Source of the DNA: an uncultured Flavihumibacter sp.
Lineage (GTDB): Bacteria; Bacteroidota; Bacteroidia; Chitinophagales; Chitinophagaceae
DNA: 6,963 nt
Direction: 5' to 3'
Assembly (NCBI GenBank): GCA_946481605.1
Contig: CAMLPA010000170.1
Coordinates: 1 to 6,963, forward strand
The notes under the pieces were generated by a model. That model saw nothing but the letters and a program-made list of their open reading frames with translations, searched no databases and had not been told where the DNA came from. The translations under genes were made by a program, and so were the position numbers. Shown here one piece after another: positions 5,342 to 6,963 of this stretch; positions within the stretch are counted from its first letter, which is position 1, and every line of letters begins with the position of its first letter.

Positions 5342-6427
5342 ATGATGAGACCCGGTTACAGGAAGATCGTAGTTAAAATAGGCTCTAACGTGCTTGCAGG
5401 TAAGGATGGATTTATGGACCTGCCGCGCATTGAGCACCTTAGCGCCCAGCTTGCGCGTCTCAAAGATCAGGGGCTTGAAGTGATCCTGGTTTCCTCCGGC
5501 GCCGTCGCCTCCGGAAGAAGTGTGATTTCCGTTCCGGAGAAGAAAGATGCGATTTCCGCCCGTCAGTTACTCGCTTCTGTTGGCCAGGTAAAACTCATCA
5601 ATACTTATTCGCGCTTTTTCGAAACACATGGTATCGTATGTGCGCAGGTACTCGTTACGAGGGAAGATTTCCGTGACCGGAAGCATTACCTGAATATGAA
5701 AAATTGTTTCGAGGTGTTGCTTCAGCACAAGGTGATTCCTATTGTGAATGAGAACGATGTGGTGTCCGTTACTGAACTGATGTTTACCGACAACGATGAA
5801 CTGGCCGGACTGGTGGCCACCATGCTGAACGCAGATGCATTGATCATTCTTTCCAACGTGGATGGCGTGTACAACGGGGATCCGAAAATGCCGGGCACCG
5901 AAGTGATCCGGGAGATCAAAGTAACAGATACCAATTTCGCGAGCTTCGTTTCCCCGGGAAAATCTCAGTTCGGCAGAGGCGGTATGATTACCAAAACAGC
6001 CATGGCGCAAAAAGTGGCGCGCCTCGGCATACCGGTACACATCGCGAACGGCACCACTGAAAATGTGCTGCAACTCATCATGGACAACGGTATTGTACAT
6101 ACGCAGTTCATTCCCGCCAGAACGGCTTCCGGCGCTAAAAAATGGATCGCTACCTCCGGGAACGCAGCCACAGGAACGGTTCGTATAAACGAAGGCGCGC
6201 GTAAGGCGCTGGTTTCGGGCACACAAGCTGCCAGTTTACTGCCCGTGGGGATCATAGCCATAGAAGACACTTTTCAGAAAGGAGATATTATCCGCCTGAT
6301 TGACGAACACGATCAACTGATTGGCTGGGGCATTGCCCAGTATGGAGCGGAAAAAACCAGGGAACGCATGGGTGAACGCAACCAGAAGCCACTCGTGCAT
6401 TACGATTATTTTTACGCCGCCATTTAA
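5342..6427 (+). CDS. proB: Glutamate 5-kinase with C-terminal PUA domain
   Basis: The enzyme phosphorylates L-glutamate to gamma-glutamyl phosphate with ATP, the first and usually proline-inhibited step of proline synthesis, in the cytoplasm. The 361-residue product has the full two-domain form, near the 367 residues of E. coli ProB. The amino-acid kinase domain (about 7-250) shows VVKIGSNVL (10-18, Lys12), VSSGAVASGR (50-59), the glutamate-binding NENDVVSVTEL (136-146), FTDNDELAG (148-156), ILSNVDGVYNGDP (169-181) and GRGGMITKTAMAQ (211-223). The PUA domain covers about 266-355 and begins near KKWIA. Two consecutive ATG codons (5342 and 5345) are possible starts; both precede RPGYRKIVVKIGSN and differ by one Met. 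proA follows after three bases, so the two form an operon, probably read from the candidate promoter at 5306-5313. Confidence 0.95.
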   Translation: MMRPGYRKIVVKIGSNVLAGKDGFMDLPRIEHLSAQLARLKDQGLEVILVSSGAVASGRSVISVPEKKDAISARQLLASVGQVKLINTYSRFFETHGIVCAQVLVTREDFRDRKHYLNMKNCFEVLLQHKVIPIVNENDVVSVTELMFTDNDELAGLVATMLNADALIILSNVDGVYNGDPKMPGTEVIREIKVTDTNFASFVSPGKSQFGRGGMITKTAMAQKVARLGIPVHIANGTTENVLQLIMDNGIVHTQFIPARTASGAKKWIATSGNAATGTVRINEGARKALVSGTQAASLLPVGIIAIEDTFQKGDIIRLIDEHDQLIGWGIAQYGAEKTRERMGERNQKPLVHYDYFYAAI

Positions 6428-6430
6428 CAA

Positions 6431-6963
6431 ATGACTATGGACCACCATTCCGATTTTATAAAAGCGCGCCAGGCAGCAAGGCAATTGGTAGTGCTGAAGG
6501 AAGAAAAGATCAATACTGTATTGCGCGCCCTCGGAGATCTGCTTATTGAGAAAACTGAACTGATTGTGGGTGCGAATGAAAAAGACCTGTCGAGGATGGA
6601 TAAAGCGGCCCCTAATTACGATCGCCTGTTGCTGAATGAAGCGCGTATCGCCGCCATCGCTGCCGATCTCCGGAACGTAGCCGCCCTCCCCTCCCCGCTC
6701 AACAAAGTGATGGATGAAAGAATGCTGCCCAATGGTTTACAACTGAAAAAACTGCGCGTTCCACTCGGGGTGGTGGGCGTTATTTATGAGGCCCGTCCCA
6801 ATGTTACCATAGATGTTTTCTCGCTCTGTTTTAAAACGGGTAATGTTTGTATCCTGAAAGGCGGAAGCGATGCTTCGTTTTCAAATGAAGTGCTTGTGTC
6901 GTTGATCCATGAAACACTGGACGAACATGGCATCGACCGTTCAGCGGCATTGCTGCTTCCACC
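6431..6963 (+). CDS. proA: Glutamate-5-semialdehyde dehydrogenase (gamma-glutamyl phosphate reductase), N-terminal part
   Basis: The product reduces gamma-glutamyl phosphate to glutamate 5-semialdehyde with NADPH, the step after ProB; the labile intermediate is thought to be passed between the two enzymes. The frame begins MTMDHHSDFIKARQAARQL and stays open for 177 codons to the right edge, against about 417 residues for E. coli ProA. It has the family core LRVPLGVVGVIYEARPNVT (residues 107-125), then DVFSLCFKTGNVCILKGGSDA, part of the nucleotide-binding region of this aldehyde dehydrogenase superfamily branch. The catalytic Cys region lies outside the window. The start at ATG 6431 is three bases after the proB stop; ATG 6437, two codons on, is an equally possible start. 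Tight spacing indicates co-transcription and probably coupled translation. Confidence 0.94.
   Translation, partial: MTMDHHSDFIKARQAARQLVVLKEEKINTVLRALGDLLIEKTELIVGANEKDLSRMDKAAPNYDRLLLNEARIAAIAADLRNVAALPSPLNKVMDERMLPNGLQLKKLRVPLGVVGVIYEARPNVTIDVFSLCFKTGNVCILKGGSDASFSNEVLVSLIHETLDEHGIDRSAALLLP

Noticed and set aside
5567..6270. Large minus-strand frames opposite proB
   Set aside because: They are antisense shadows of a strongly supported proB frame and show no family motifs.

Overview
The window looks like chromosomal DNA from a member of the Bacteroidota, most likely family Chitinophagaceae or a close relative. The assignment rests on the style of several proteins (the YycJ-type metallo-beta-lactamase-fold protein, the GYF_2/DUF4339 protein, the M24B aminopeptidase with its MMGLDVHDMEDLG motif), on Bacteroidota-type promoter elements (TAnnTTTG at -7) and on the lack of clear Shine-Dalgarno sequences. 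It is inference from sequence style, without a database search.

Layout. Bases 1-442 (minus) hold the N-terminal third or so of a probable lipoprotein L,D-transpeptidase that runs off the left edge. A pyrimidine-rich, repeat-bearing spacer (443-695) follows, then a 47-codon single-span membrane protein (696-839, minus) and a complete Xaa-Pro aminopeptidase (943-2337, minus). A divergent intergenic region (2338-2497) separates these from a rightward set: a secreted glycoside hydrolase family 43 enzyme (2498-3478) closed by a strong intrinsic terminator, a GYF_2-plus-membrane-anchor protein (3775-4077), a YycJ-like metallohydrolase (4119-4928), a 413-base non-coding interval, proB (5342-6427), and the first 177 codons of proA (6431 to the right edge).

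Function. The clearest unit is proBA, three bases apart, encoding the first two enzymes of proline synthesis from glutamate. The other genes are individually transcribed housekeeping, envelope or carbohydrate-processing genes with no obvious common pathway. No mobile element, CRISPR array, tRNA, rRNA or defence cassette is visible.

The main item outside ordinary annotation is the 4929-5341 interval. It carries a textbook intrinsic terminator oriented on the minus strand (8-bp GC-rich stem followed by eight T) although no leftward gene lies upstream of it. A second hairpin sits next to it, so a leftward structured small RNA of roughly 150-200 nt, in the size range of 6S RNA, is proposed. The 47-aa membrane protein and the tandem repeats at 530-672 are secondary points of interest.
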